Notes: a model not told the origin generated them from the letters alone. Positions 1 to 11,850 are shown, counted from the first letter of the stretch. The stretch is 64,000 nucleotides of DNA from Kuschelorhynchus macadamiae (GCA_030620095.1 JAUTXW010000205.1:1178001-1242000), one strand, 5' to 3'. Translations and numbers: made by a program.

Positions 1-2
1 CA

Positions 3-281
3 GATGATGCTGCACGTAGCGGAGAATCACAAAAACATCATAAATATTACGAGTTAGAAGACCGTTTTGAGTTTGTACCTTTCGCAGTTAAAACGTTTGG
101 TCCTTGGGGTAATGAGGCAAAAAAGCTTCTTCATTTAATAAACACAAAAATATCGCGCAAGGAGGTAAAAAGCTTTATTAGTCAAAAAATTAACCTCGGT
201 ATTCAAAGATATAATGCGACTTCTGTGTTAGGGACTATCGAGAATGTAACAGGTTTGGATAATTTTTTTAATTATATTTGA
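3..281 (+). CDS. C-terminal tail of a retroelement-type reverse transcriptase ORF, cut by the window edge
   Basis: An open frame enters from the left edge and ends at a TGA at 279-281 (92 codons visible, no start). The tail carries FVPFAVKTFGPWG followed by KINLGIQRYNATSVLGTI. That pattern matches the conserved extreme C-terminus of many invertebrate reverse transcriptase ORFs (a PWG block, then an IQRGNA.S.LGT block). The family link rests on recalled consensus, not on a search. The catalytic region would lie outside the window, so activity cannot be judged. Confidence 0.45.
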   Translation, partial: DDAARSGESQKHHKYYELEDRFEFVPFAVKTFGPWGNEAKKLLHLINTKISRKEVKSFISQKINLGIQRYNATSVLGTIENVTGLDNFFNYI

Positions 282-559
282 TTATTTAATTTAATTTTAT
301 TTTTAGTATATATTTTGTATAAATAGTTTCCTGAATAATTGTTTTATTTAAAACTAAATACCTAATCCAAAAAACTAACTGCAGCTAGAGAAAAAGATTT
401 TGAAAAATGCATACCAAGTGCTTAAAATCTTGTCCATTTACTTCTTGACAGTGAGCTAGATATTGCGGAATGGCATTCTAAATGTTAAGAAGGCTGTTGT
501 TCGATATTTCTACATTTGTTTTCGATTCATCTTAGATCCTTCAGGTTTAACATCTTAGT

Positions 560-1150
560 TTTGAAAACAGCATTGTTGAGGTGTCTCAACAAATAAATAA
601 CGGAGAAGAGTCAAGTCTGAGGACCGAGCTGACTAATCAATACTGCCCGTTTTCCCTATCCACCTTCCAAAAAAACACTTTGACAAGTTATTCCTGAATT
701 TCCTGAAATTGGTGGTGTGGAGACGCAACCCGATTCATCATCATTCATGTCATATTTTCTAAAAAACAATTTAGGTCTAAATTCATACAAATGTTTTACA
801 GTGGTAAAGAGGAACTTCCGAGGATTAGGAAACACCGAAAAGTTTTAATTTTTAATATTTGCAAATATCTGGCACATTCAGATTTCCTTTTGAAAAACTG
901 CCCAATAACCAACCTATCAACTCAGCTCAAACGTTTTTGTAGAAATTGGGTGTGATGTTATCGTATACAGAGTTTTCCTTTGTCCAATATCGACAATTAT
1001 GCCGGTTGACGGTTCCATTTAAAGTGAAAGTTAACTGATCTGAAAACATTAATTGACAAATGAGATTTGGATTGGCGTTACAAAGTTGAACTTGAAACTT
1101 CTTGGACTAATGTTATTTTATAATGAAATTTACGGACATATGTAGGTCCT
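560..1150 (-). pseudogene. Tc1/mariner-superfamily transposase relic
   Basis: Read on the minus strand, scattered frames give KFHYKITLVQEV, then MFSDQLTFTLNGTVNRHN with CRYWTKEN, then FFGRWIGKTGSID and SARSSDLTLL. These correspond in order to the SDEATF..GxVNRHN..YW.xENPH block and the FPxRWIGRxGPIxWPxRSPDLTPLD block of insect DDE_3 transposases. The first catalytic Asp is visible in FSDQ, where the following Glu has become Gln. The segment around the second Asp is unreadable. Several stops and frameshifts make it dead. No terminal repeats were located. Confidence 0.6.
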
Positions 1151-1879
1151 AAAAACGAGATAGGACAATTGGCACAAACAAACTGTTTTGTTGTTTTTTC
1201 CGCAAGATTGAGTTCAGTCTAGCAGAAGAAGCAATTAATAATAAACCCCGAAAATGCCAAGTGGCCCCCGCAACAACTAATGATTATTATGGTGGATTTA
1301 ATATAAAAATTTAACGCAAGCATCTAATGACAGCTTGCTTCGTTCGGCAATTCCTGTAATATGAAAAATCATCTGGATTTTTTCTTACCATCACTTTTAT
1401 TGCCAAAATAAAATATTATCCCCATTTTCCTTTATCTTCCGAAGACGGTTTTTGCAACTAACACATAGCCGTATTTGGATTTTACTGCTTTTTCTGCTAT
1501 AGTGAATATATTTTTTGTGGTGGATTCAGTAGGGTTGCTAATTTTTGATAAGGGAAAAAAACAAGTGGTAAAAGTGGTATATTTCAAATGAGGAGATCCT
1601 TCAAGTTTGAAAACAATAACTTTAACACGAATAATATACACTATTTTTCCTACGATCAGTCAAAATTTTCAGTAGAATTATTATATTTTATATTTTGTAT
1701 GTTTCAACACTAGTTTTGAAAACCTTGTTCCATAATATTCTGATTATCTCATTCTTGTTTGATTCGTTAATAGGTTTTTTATAATTTTTAGGTATTGTCT
1801 AGTATGTTAATGTGTGTATCGGTACCGGGCTAAAACCAGATTAGGCAACATCGCTAAAGCTATAAGTTAAGCTTTTGTA
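1151..1879. other. Intergenic, no gene seen
   Basis: AT-rich sequence without splice-bounded exons or recognisable protein motifs. A short minus-strand open frame (1432-1641) has no recognisable motif. Confidence 0.5.
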
Positions 1880-3236
1880 GTTCCATAATGATTTTAAAGT
1901 CACACGAAACGGGAAAATATACGTCTAGTAGGCAAGACAGAATGGGCCGTGGAGGTGGTGGGGGCGTTTACATTAAAAGTAACATAAATTATTCAATAAT
2001 CCTGAGCGAGTGTAGGGAAGGTATGTGGTATAGGGCACATTTGGCTCAAAATTCACTACGGGAATGGAACGGTGATAATAGGAAATATATATCGGCCTCC
2101 GCAAAATAACTGTAAAGAATATCTTAATTATTAAGACAAAATACTTTGGGCGATTTTAATATAAAGTTTCTTAATGTTGACATTACAGATGTTGCACGAT
2201 TGGAAAATATTCTGGAAACTTTTGAGCTAAGTTAAACAATATCAGAGCCAACTTGAGTATGTAATAATAGTTCAATCTGATCGATTTGCTTTGTTGTAAT
2301 GCTGATTTAGTACAGGAGTAAAAGTTATGAATATTTCTGACCACATGCTTATCTACTGTATTTTATATATTAAAATAATATCAATAGCAGCACCTCGTAT
2401 AAATATAGACCTTTAAAAACATAAATTGGAAACTTTCCAAGCTGGACTATAAAGTGTTCCTTTTAATAATATTTATAAATTAATTAACATAGATCACTAA
2501 CTGAAAAAAAAGGAGAAATAGGTATTATAGTCCTTAATAAATAATAAGTGAAAATATAAAAGTTTTAAAGAACCTTAAAAATCAATACTGAGACCGTTAT
2601 GGTTGAACTAAAAATCAAAAACATTGGAACTATTATAAACATCTCAAAAATTATGCTACATCAAGTATCAGAAGTGAAAAAAGATTTTATCTAAATAATA
2701 ATATTCAAAATTCTAGTTCAAAAGAAAAAAACATTTTTGAAATAAAAGAGTCGAAGAGAATTTAATTTTCCAAAATGTTCTGAGATTAAAATCTAAAGAT
2801 TGTGGTACGGACAATATAATTAAAAGCTAATCATTTTATGTTGTCCATTTATTATTCCATACACTACTTATAATATAAATTGTTGTTTATCCGTGTGATA
2901 TTTTCAAAAATTGTGGAAGTCAGCATTCGTACTTCCCTTATTAAAAATTAGCAACCCTACTGAATTTCCACACTACAGATCTATATCGATACTGCCTACA
3001 CTATAAACATTTCTTGAAAAGGTAATTCAAATTAATGAATGTATGGTACGGCATGAGCTTATTCCCGCTAAATAATCAGGTTTTAAGCAAAGCTTCAGTT
3101 ACTCCACTGCTCTGTTCGATGTAACAGATGATGTAGTGAGATCGCTAGACAAAAGTCAGGCTAGAATGCTGATTCTGCCCGATTATACTAAAGCCTTCGA
3201 TATGCATCATCTTGATCTGCGACTTCCATTTTAAAA
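1880..3236 (+). pseudogene. Non-LTR retrotransposon (jockey/CR1-like), 5' part: endonuclease and start of reverse transcriptase
   Basis: The frame from 1888 carries GRGGGGGVYIKSN, the glycine-rich block of LINE apurinic-type endonucleases. Near 2150 LGDFNIKFLNVD matches the GDFN motif. Near 3040-3220 GFKQSFSYSTALFDVTDDVV and PDYTKAFDMHHLDL match the RT blocks GFR..RST and DLSKAFD.V.H..L. Many stops and frameshifts lie between. The reading breaks at 3236 and resumes at 8776, because a Tigger/pogo element sits inside the RT domain. The subfamily is not resolved. Confidence 0.65.
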
Positions 3237-3516
3237 TACAGTGAAACCTCTCAACAACGGATAGTAGCCGTGCCACAGAAACTGTCCGTTCTATAGAGGT
3301 GTCCGTTGTGGGGAGTGGGCAAATTAAATACCAATGTAATTTTATTTAAAAAATTATTTTATTTTTAAGTAAAAAACTAATATGTTTAGTACAAATTATT
3401 AATACAATTGTTACTACGTATACACCAACATCTTTTACATAAATATAGGCATACAATAAAAATGTACTACCTAATATAAAATATTATACCACCTACATAT
3501 ACAGTTTGATATAGTT

Positions 3517-4620
3517 CTACTTTATAAAAAGTTTCGATTTAAAAAAATTATCAAGTGTTGTTTGTGTTAAACTAGTTAATTTATTTTTAATAATTTGAGA
3601 ATCCATTTTAGACGCAACTTCTGAAATGTTTTCCCTTAAAACAGAATCTTCAGATAACATATAAAGGTTTTCAATAGCCCTTAACATTTTATATGCTTCC
3701 TTGATGTTCTTAATATTGGAAGGAATAATTTCTTCATCATCACTGTCAGGTGAAATATGACCGTTCTCACTATTTTGAGATTCACTGACGCACTCACGTA
3801 CACTTATGTTAGGATTTTCCGTGAATAAACTTTCATCAATTTCTAATATTGAAGTTCGGAATAGAATACATCGATGTTTCCACATAATTCTGATAATGGC
3901 ACATCATCATCACTATCGTAATCAACGTTTTCCTCGAAAATTTCGTCGAATCCAGCTTTGCGGAAGCGGTTATTGATGGTCTTGAATTCAAGTTTTTTCC
4001 ATGCAGCAACAATCCAAATCAAGGCACTTACAACATTTATACATTTCTCCAATTGTTCGGTAGAGTCAGAATACTCCATTGATGACAAAAGTCGCTTGAT
4101 CAAAAACTTTCTGTAGTGGTTTTTAAAATTTTGAATCACGCCATGGTTCAATGGCTAGCAATGTGATGTCGTATTTGGCGGTAAAAAATTATTTTAACAT
4201 TTTTTAACTCCAGTTTTGGGTGATCTGAAAATAAAAGTACATTTCGGTTTTGCCTTTGCATTTTTCGGTCAAATTTCATCAACCAATCCGACATTATATC
4301 CCTTGTCATCCATGCTTTCCTGTTATAGTACCATTCAAGTGGCAATTTTTCCGCGCTTAATCCTTTAAAACAACCGGGTTCTTTACTTTTTCTAATCACC
4401 TGTGCATTTTCTTTGTCTCCATTCATAGCGGAGCAAAGTGAAATAGTGAGTCTCTCCTTGAACGCTTTTTCGCCAGCACACGTTTCGCCTTTTTCTTCGG
4501 CGTTATAAATGTCTTTTGGTGCGTAGTTTTTGATAATAGCACATAATTTCGTCCTCCTAACGCACACTGGTTCGCCCTTATGGACACATGTGGCCAAAAC
4601 CTATATTTTATTATATCTGT
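3517..4620 (-). pseudogene. Tigger/pogo transposase, DDE_1 C-terminal part
   Basis: Minus-strand frames 4597-4148, 4151-3843 and 3885-3517 read through KNYAPKDIYNAEE, ETCAGEKAFKERLTISLC, EWYYNRKAWMTRDIMSDWL, NVLLFSDHPKLELKNV and GVIQNFKNHYRKFL, then an acidic tail. This order is that of a Tigger/jerky DDE_1 domain. The NADETG block with the first catalytic Asp is damaged (NAEE followed by a deletion). SD of the second block remains without NCPA. The PLDQG block reads N-H-G. The piece is therefore catalytically dead. The N-terminal half lies 3.2 kb away at 7866-8321. Confidence 0.8.
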
Positions 4621-4868
4621 CAAAAATAATGTATCAGTTTCTATTTTTTAAGCATGTCTAATTATATTTTGATAATATACAAGTTTTTATTACAATTGGC
4701 AATATACAGGAGCACCCAAAAAGAATCTAACAATAAGCTAATAATATGCGACCTAAAATAGGGTATTTCCTAACATTTTTTACAAAATAAAAGGGATGAA
4801 TGCTTACTTAGTTTTAAGACAATAATAAAGAATAACATTTTTTCGTCGGTCGCTCAGTTTTCAAAATA

Positions 4869-5252
4869 CAGGGTGTTCAAAATTAGTTTAATTTTTTTTT
4901 ATGTCAGAATTTTTGAACCAACTTTTTTGAAATTTGGTAATTTTATTTGTAGATAGTGATTAGAGGCCTATTTAGCCATACAAATAAAAATTGTCAATTG
5001 CATTGGCATATCCCAAAGGGTACAGTCAGGTTCAATATTGTCAAAAGCTTTCCTTTTTCAAGCACCAACTTTTATCAAGAATAAGTTGTTGCTGATAAAT
5101 TGAAAATAAAAAAGATTTGCACTTGGCAATCAAATTTGGGCACACTGTACTTTACTATGGAACTTTTATGTAGGTGATTTTTGGCAAATCAATTTCTTTT
5201 GGCAAGCTCTGTATGCTGTTAAAATAAATGACTTAACTTTGAAAACACCCTG
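4869..5252. repeat. 384-bp MITE with CAGGGTGTT termini and TA flanks
   Basis: CAGGGTGTTCAAAATTAG at the left and, reverse complemented, CAGGGTGTTTTCAAAGTTA at the right form imperfect inverted repeats. TA is directly outside each end (4867-4868 and 5253-5254). There is no ORF. It lies between the Transib stop codon and the Tigger C-terminal part. A related sequence (AGCACCAACTTTTATCAA and neighbours) recurs near 39.87 kb. Confidence 0.6.
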
Positions 5253-5308
5253 TATAGTCCCTAAGCTATCAAGTAAAAAGAAAGTTGAAGTGTAGAATAA
5301 CATTGATA

Positions 5309-7330
5309 TTAATTTAAAAGGTGTATAGAATCGCTGTACAGTTCTGTTTCATTATTTTTGATCTGCCATTTATACCTCAAGTTTGTAATTAATGGGTCAA
5401 AAGAAATAAGTAACGCATGTATTACATCTTCATTTGTTGAAACGCGAGAACACTTTCGAGAATGAGACTGCCTAAATCTTTTAAAATCCTTATTTCTAGA
5501 TTCTGCTGCTTCCTCACTTAACTGGCCTATTGAAAGACTGATGGACTTTATAATTTGACCCCCGTGAATTAAAACTTTATGCAATGATGATAGCATATAA
5601 TACCAATAATAATGCTGAATGAAAATGTTGGCCGTTTCATAGCAATAGTTTTCAAATTTTGTCTCATTAATATCGCATCGGCTATGAATAACTTGTAAAA
5701 TAACTGCAAAACGTCTAAGTATTTCTTTGTTAAATCCAGTTATTTCTGACCTGTTCAAAATTTTTAAAAAATCGTCTTGCTGTATTTCCATCATTTGATG
5801 TGCCACTACCTTGTTTTGGCACATCAACAATTATTCTAAGTTTTTCTTTGAGCTGACATTGAATTTTTGATTTTCTGGATTTTAGAAGTTCTTTTTCATT
5901 CGATGATTTGGCCGTCCATTTCATAAATTCCAAACGGTAAGAAACATGAAGCACACATTCCATAAACCGTATTAAAGCATGAAGAGGTGACAATCCGTAT
6001 TTATATGCATCTTGATTTACTTGTCGCTGTTGAATAATTTGTATACCGTTCATCTCGGAAGGTTTTGCTCCGCATATATTACAGCACGCTGAAGATGATG
6101 TGCCTGTTAGAATCTGACACACCTTTCCATCAATCATTGTTAAAAACAAATCATGCTTAACGTATACCGTTTTACCAGGAAATTCAATTTTAGTATCTGA
6201 CAATTTAGATATTTGGTCATTTATGGAATTAACAAAATCAGTAACATACGATTTTGTTTCTTTAGCAAAATGAAATGAAATTGGTCGACAGTAATTTGTG
6301 GATGATGGTCGCTCATTTTTCCAAAAAAAAGTTGTGGAATCTAAAACGTCATTTAGTTGGATTGGAACGAGGGATGACATAAAAACAGACTCGTCAGTTA
6401 AATTGGGATTCGAAAAATTTTGTTTGTAGATACTTTGACCAGATGAACCATCGCATCCCCATTTTGATTTTAGTACTAACCTTGATGTCTCTGGTGGTGT
6501 TGCCAGTATATTACTTTTTATATCTGGAAATAATAGCAGTCTTCTAACAGTATGGTCTAACAAAGACTGTAGTTCCACATCTACGCCACTCTCAGATATA
6601 ACAGTTTTTTCTTTGGTAGGATAGCATTGCTTTTTCGCTTCTAAAATACAAGCATATCGAGGAAAAATATGATAGTTCTTAAGCTTACACTGATTTCGCA
6701 AATGTTAATATTGATATTTAGAAAGTTTTGTATCGGTTATTAACGCTAAGGCTTCTTCTTTTGTAAACAAATCCGGAATGTCATCACATGTGATTTTTTT
6801 ATAATTTTTTGCACCGTTTTCCAAAATGTCACTAATTAATTGAGCTTCCTGTTTTTTACCTGATGAATTTAACACTAATACTAAAAGATGCTGTAATTCA
6901 GCGGCAGATAAGTTGGTATGTTTACTTAAAGAGGACACTTTTCTTCGTTTTGAGCGACCGGAACAGTTTTCTAGAGTCTTAATTGGCTCGCTCCTTTTCC
7001 TTTGAACAGCGTCAATGAACCTTCCAACCACGAAGCACATTTTTTATAAAAAAAAGTTCTATTGCGACTTGCCAATTTCCATTTTTCACGAAATTGCGGC
7101 AAAAAATGGCGCCTTAAACCGTCAAACGCTAACTTTTCACTATTACCAGAAAAATGATATTTTTCTTGTAGGTAATTAAAAACAAAAGTTTCATTTCCGT
7201 TGTTTTCTATTAAAATATCGCACAATATTTTTCTTTTTACATGCATTTTTAATGTTAACTCTTCAGTTATAACTGAACTGACACCATAACAACTAAAAAT
7301 GACGCGACGCGTGAAAAGTAAACAAACCAT
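5309..7330 (-). pseudogene. Transib transposase (RAG1-related), two frameshifts and one stop
   Basis: Four overlapping minus-strand frames form one protein of about 650 residues. The order is a basic N-terminal part from MHVKRKILC, then KWGCDGSSGQSIYKQ (first catalytic Asp), LTMIDGKVCQILTGTSSSA (second Asp), a CNIC zinc-binding pair, HKVLIHGG, and IGQLSEEAAESRNKDFKRFR (catalytic Glu). These are the DDE and zinc landmarks of Transib, the family from which the vertebrate RAG1 recombinase arose. Breaks are a frameshift near 7010, an in-frame TAA near 6700 and a frameshift near 5780. It is inserted between the two halves of the Tigger transposase. Its own terminal repeats were not resolved. Confidence 0.75.
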
Positions 7331-7865
7331 GTTTCCAAAGCCAACCTATATTAATATTACTAACTGAATAGCAGATAGTAGCAGCTAATTTGGCAATATT
7401 CCTTAAAAGGACATTGTGAGGCTTACTTTTAGCTAAAAACAATAACTTGGATCAGCTTGGATGACTCTGATTTGGCTGTATAGATAAAAATTACTGCAAA
7501 AATGCAAATCGCAAAAATGATTAGTGTTATTTATTTTTAAATTATTGATAAAAACCGATATTATTTAAGAAGAGAATATGTGAAGTATAGCCTCAGCATA
7601 AATTTGACCATTTAAAATTATTTTAAAAACGCTTAAACGGGTACTTTAATTCGTTTTTTATATTAAATTGTTGAAAGTTTTGGTCGATTTTTGTATGTAA
7701 AACGCTTATAATTAGGTGCTCTAAAGTGTATGATCTTACGTAGGACATTCTTTAAATAACACCGTTATCATTTTAAAATATATATTTTAACATATTTTAA
7801 ACATATTCACTAAAATAAGGTTTTCGATATACTGAGTTTTGGCCAAAACTTTACAAGAGAGCGAA

Positions 7866-8321
7866 CTACTGTGTAACGGTTACCTGAATCAAGTCTACAG
7901 CCGCTGCTTCGCCACAGACGGATTTGAATCAGATATTATGACGTTGATAGAACTTCTCTAATCATCCATTTGATCTTTTAAAACCATCAACTTCTAGATT
8001 CTTCGCAATTTCTGGTGCTTTTTCCTTTATTATTTTACCGGACATTGGAATGTTTTTGAGCGCACTTTACAAAACCAGTCGTTGACAATTTGGTCTATGG
8101 CAGCACCCTCAGTTTTCGCAAATTTCTTTTTCTCTTTCATGTTCCCGGTCTCGGCGAATCGCTTGTTAAGATCGCTCTTGTTTCTCAAAATATCACTAAT
8201 TTAAGATTTTCCTACACAGAATTTTTCGGATAATACTCTAACACTAAGCTTTTTTTTTCACTTACTGGATTATTTCAACTTTTTCTTGAAGACTCAACAA
8301 CTTTCTTTTGTTTGAAGACAT
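7866..8321 (-). pseudogene. Tigger/pogo transposase, N-terminal DNA-binding part
   Basis: From an ATG at 8321 (complement) the frame begins MSSNKRKLLSLQEKVEIIQ, a CENP-B/pipsqueak-type helix-turn-helix. After small shifts it reads KFAKTEGAAIDQIVNDWF, PMSGKIIKEKAPEIAKNLE and VCGEAAAVD. These are typical of the first 150 residues of Tigger transposases. Stops interrupt the reading. The remainder lies at 3517-4620, beyond the Transib insertion. Confidence 0.75.
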
Positions 8322-8775
8322 ATTGATCGCACCAGAGTAACATCAAAACTAAGATATTCTATTGATGAAGACTACATTTTATATGCATATGCAATTTACG
8401 GCAATTTGCCTACAAACCAGACAGCATAAGCCAGCCTATTGTTAAACCAGTGCTATTAACAATAGGTAGGCGTTGCGCCACTTATTAGCATAGATCTAAA
8501 TATTGCCCATAATGTGCAATAAAAATGCCGGCATTAAATGTGGGTTATCTATATTATTATTATCTGAACATCTGTCCATTCTGAGGAGGTAAATTTTACT
8601 GTTTTTATTAAAAATGTATCAAATTTTACTGTCTGTGTCCGTTGTTGAGAGTGTCCGTTGTCAAGAGGGTTTAATACACAGGAATACATATACTGACGGT
8701 GGGTGACTTCAAAATTGTCCGTTCAGGAGAGGTGTCCATTGCTCGGAGGTGTCTGTTTAGGGAGGTCTCACTGTA

Positions 8776-9175
8776 CATAAGTTTTGTTGATATGTAGTCA
8801 TCACTTGTTCGGTAATTTCTCTCAGACACCATAACGAAATATTTTGGGGCCACTTTTATACATAATTTTTTTTTCAATTGATTACATTTTTGTAAGTATC
8901 ATCTGGACGCAGACGACCCACTAATTTATAAAACTGAAATATAAACCCGGGTGTGGAAATAGCTTCAATTCAACTTAATCTTGATTAGAAAATTTATTGA
9001 ACATCTGTTATAATTGATGAACAATGACAATTTACATCATAATTTAGAGGAACACATTCAACTATCGCTTGGCTCAGAACCTATAAACTTTAAACCATAT
9101 GCAAAAACTTAGGTCTTTAATTGGATACCAACCTACGAAATCACAGAGTATCTCATAGACTAACTGACCTGGTCT
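8776..9175 (+). pseudogene. Non-LTR retrotransposon, 3' part of the RT domain displaced by the Tigger insertion
   Basis: Immediately right of the Tigger element the plus strand reads KYISFVDM, then FLSDTITKYFGATF, then HLDADDPLIY and finally KNLGLLIG. These fit the LKYxGFS, SYLSxRxQxV, HLYADDxQIY and VKNLGVxID blocks expected next after the KAFD.H..LD block at 3220. The ADD catalytic pair survives. About 60 residues, including the GVPQGSVLGP block, are missing and stops are frequent. Confidence 0.55.
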
Positions 9176-9660
9176 GTTTGAACGTGAATAGCAGTCTATT
9201 TTTCATTCACTTTATTTTTTTTTATAAAAACACAAATCTTTTCAAACTTGTCCGGTAAATTCACATTCCAAATAGATGTACACAATATAAATATTCGCAA
9301 AAAAACACATTTTAATAATTCCTGCACATAAAAAAGTACTACTCAAAAAATCATTCTCACATAATATATCATGTAAAATAAATAAATTTAAAGTCGCTGA
9401 CATATCCTTATAAGCAAGTTCTTTTTAAAAAATGATACAAATAAATTTACAAATAATCTAAAAGAGTTAATATAAAATATTTATTACAAAAAAACCAAGA
9501 TAATAGTATACTGTAACGGGTTATATTTTCCCAACAGAAATTTAGAATTTTGCTATATTTTTATTTAAGATAATATCTAAAATATGCTTACCAGTTCCTA
9601 TAATCTTCATAGTTGAAATAAGACACATATTTAATGTAATCCTAGGTTAACTTTATAACA
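9176..9660. other. Intergenic, no gene seen
   Basis: AT-rich sequence with no supported exon or transposon motif. Confidence 0.5.
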
Positions 9661-9807
9661 ATAAACCAAGTGGTGGAGACCTCCATAGGTACATTCTTCT
9701 CATTCTAAAACAAATTATTAAAATTAGCAATTTTAGGTACAAATTTGTTACATGATTATGGAGTTGACAATTTTAGGCTAAGTTAAGTAATAGAAATCAA
9801 AGTTTAC

Positions 9808-9901
9808 CTTGTGTTCTGGTGATAGCTCTCATTAGCTCATACTGTATTTGTTGTTTTTCAGTAGCATCAAGCCCCTTTGTAGAAATAAAGCTGATATTTT
9901 T
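9808..9901 (-). CDS. Candidate internal exon of a small unknown gene
   Basis: On the minus strand a T-rich acceptor ending in TTTCAG precedes 94 nt, open in one frame as NISFISTKGLDATEKQQIQY then ELMRAITRTQ. The donor GTAAAC follows. The frame agrees with the upstream exon at 10483-10656. A possible following acceptor at 9705-9706 opens an exon that would stop after one further codon. Protein unrecognised. The pairing of splice sites, frame and coding-like composition is the only support. Confidence 0.45.
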
Positions 9902-10482
9902 CTGAAATTAAGAGAAAGCACATTACATAAACTTTAGTAAAAACAATAACAATCAATAAGGTTAGAAATTAGGAAAATAGGAAATCAGAGTAAAGAAAAT
10001 TTATACGATCTTATAAATCTTCATTTTGGTATATCCTAATTATCTCAAAACAAAAATAAAATGTATCTAAATTTAAATTAATTTTGAAATATCTGTCAAC
10101 TTCATTGACAATTAGTAGTACCAACATCAGGGTTGTATCAAAAATCTCTAGGTTTCCTCCAACAGGAGAAAGAAAAAGTGATAGAAAGAGTTAAAAAAAC
10201 GACAGACCATATTCTGGAACTTTTGGTTGTCTTTAGGGCATTTTTGCCAATTTTTCTTCGAAAAATGGGTCCATTCTAATTATTTTGGGTGAGTTATTGT
10301 TAAGTGTCCTATAGCTATGCTAGCTGAGTTAAAATTAGAATTTTAGTGGAAGAAACCCATTTTTCATTCCAAGTCACATATTCTTGACTCTTTGAAAAGG
10401 CCAATGTATCATTGGTAAGTCTCATTCTCATCATTCTCTAACAAATATTTATTATTAAAACTGAAATGTATAATTTACCTAC

Positions 10483-10656
10483 CTTGGTTTCTCGAACTTT
10501 CTTCTATTGCTTGATTTGTTCCTTGTAGGCCTTTTTTTTATTTGGTGTTTTAGTCCAATATTCTTGTGTGCTGATGAAATTTAGCAGTAGCACAGTCACT
10601 CTGAAGCTTGCTTGCAGTCCCTCAGGAGTCATGTTTCAAGCTGTATGAAACTAGGC
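10483..10656 (-). CDS. Candidate first coding exon of the same small gene, with an in-frame stop
   Basis: On the minus strand an acceptor TTTGCAG is followed by a short leader and ATG at 10632 (complement). The frame reads MTPEGLQASFRVTVLLLNFI, then STQEYWTKTPNKKKAYKEQ. A TAG falls where QIKQ would continue (CAG to TAG is a one-base change), then KKVRETK and the donor GTAGGT. Either the gene is a relic, the assembly has an error here, or the real exon differs. I do not recognise the product. Confidence 0.4.
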
Positions 10657-11756
10657 CTGCAAACCATATGTACATCCTCGACGCTGTTGTGAGATCCTCG
10701 ACAGACTCTTCTACGTATAAACGTAAGTATAATCAACTTCAAGTTTGATCTGTGTGTGTTGTCTTGGGAACATACTTGACTGTTTGTTAGTTATTATGTG
10801 CTATATAGAGCCAATTCCATTTTGATAATAGAATTAATATATAATGCACTTTATCGAAACACTTTAAATCATGTCTAGTTTTTAACTTTTAACGAATAGC
10901 ACCCAGTACACCGCACTGTTGTTTTATGAATTTGAACATGTATTTGTAAACTGGGTTAAAGAGGCCTATTTCGAAAGTAATTGAATCACTGATAAGTACT
11001 ATAGTTAAAACTTGAATGATGTAAGTTTTGTAGCCTTTTGATTTAAGTTAAATTGTTATAAAACCCACCCTACGTTCTTTCTGAAATACTTAGCATAGTT
11101 AAATTTTGATGATCTTTCTCTCATACCACTTATTACTAAATATATAATTTAAGTGCAACATGCAAAATTATTCGGAAGAATCCTAGGTTAGGTTACGTCA
11201 CGTCTTACGACCTCTTCCTATATTTTATAGACAGCTCTCTCTCTCTTTCTTTTGTTCATACTCAGGAAATAGTCGTAAGGGAAGGTAATAACTATTAATA
11301 ACTTAATTTCTTAAGTTCATCTGGTCTCGGGCTTTCTTTTAAGGGCCATAAAAACTAGTGGCGCATACTTCTTCTATTTTTACCCCGATCACTAGTTATC
11401 TAGTTAGCCGACGGCAGCCCACCTCTATAGACCTTGGAAAACCGAAGAGTACCACCAAATCCATCGGCCGAGTTTCAAAGTCCTCGCCGAGAGATCGATA
11501 ACGGTTCAACAGTTCTCCCTTTAACCCTTCAATCTTTAATAATATTAAAATCAGCCTTTAATATTTTATTATACTTTTATTCAATTTTAACAATACTAAT
11601 AGGTATATCTCTACTTCCTCGTTATCTATCATATTTTCATTATTTTTTAATTCCTCCTCTCTCATCTAAAATCCTTTTTTTCTTTTTACTCTAGATTTCA
11701 TTAGCTTAATTAATATAGATAAGTCCTAACACTGGAACCTGTGGTGGAAGATAGAT
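10657..11756. other. No recognised gene
   Basis: Mixed AT-rich sequence. A plus-strand 86-codon open frame (11434-11694) starts with a basic, proline-containing stretch and ends in a hydrophobic low-complexity tail. It matches nothing I know and may be chance. Confidence 0.4.
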
Positions 11757-11799
11757 CAAAATACAAGAGTTCTAACCACACTACACCACAACTTGTTAC

Positions 11800-11850
11800 G
11801 TTCTGGACGCGCGTTTCGCTAACCAAGTTAGCATCATCAGCAGATGATAT
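11800..11850 (-). ncRNA. Hammerhead ribozyme motif (type I) of the minus Penelope copy
   Basis: On the minus strand the core is complete. CTGATGA lies at 11840-11834, stem II GCTAAC/GTTAGC with a TTG loop at 11832-11818, GAAA at 11817-11814, and a short stem III ends in GTC at 11808-11806. Stem I is CTG (11843-11841) with CAG just after the predicted cut. Cleavage is predicted 3' of the C at 11806. Hammerheads in the terminal repeats of Penelope-like elements are established. Confidence 0.75.

Larger units (their letters stand above)
3239..8773 (-). mobile_element. Tigger/pogo-type DNA transposon, 5.5 kb, inserted in a LINE
   Basis: The ends are inverted repeats: CAGTGAAACCTCTC at 3239 and, reverse complemented, CAGTGAGACCTCCC at 8773. 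Each is directly flanked by TA (3237-3238 and 8774-8775), the pogo/mariner target duplication. Short subterminal motifs (TGTCCGTTGT and GAGGTGTCC) recur at both ends. The two coding parts (7866-8321 and 3517-4620, minus strand) show pogo/Tigger transposase features. It is dead: the gene is split by a Transib-containing insertion and carries stops. Confidence 0.8.

Noticed and set aside
8671..8877. 68-codon minus-strand frame at the right Tigger end
   Set aside because: It crosses the transposon boundary and is antisense to the LINE RT remnant.
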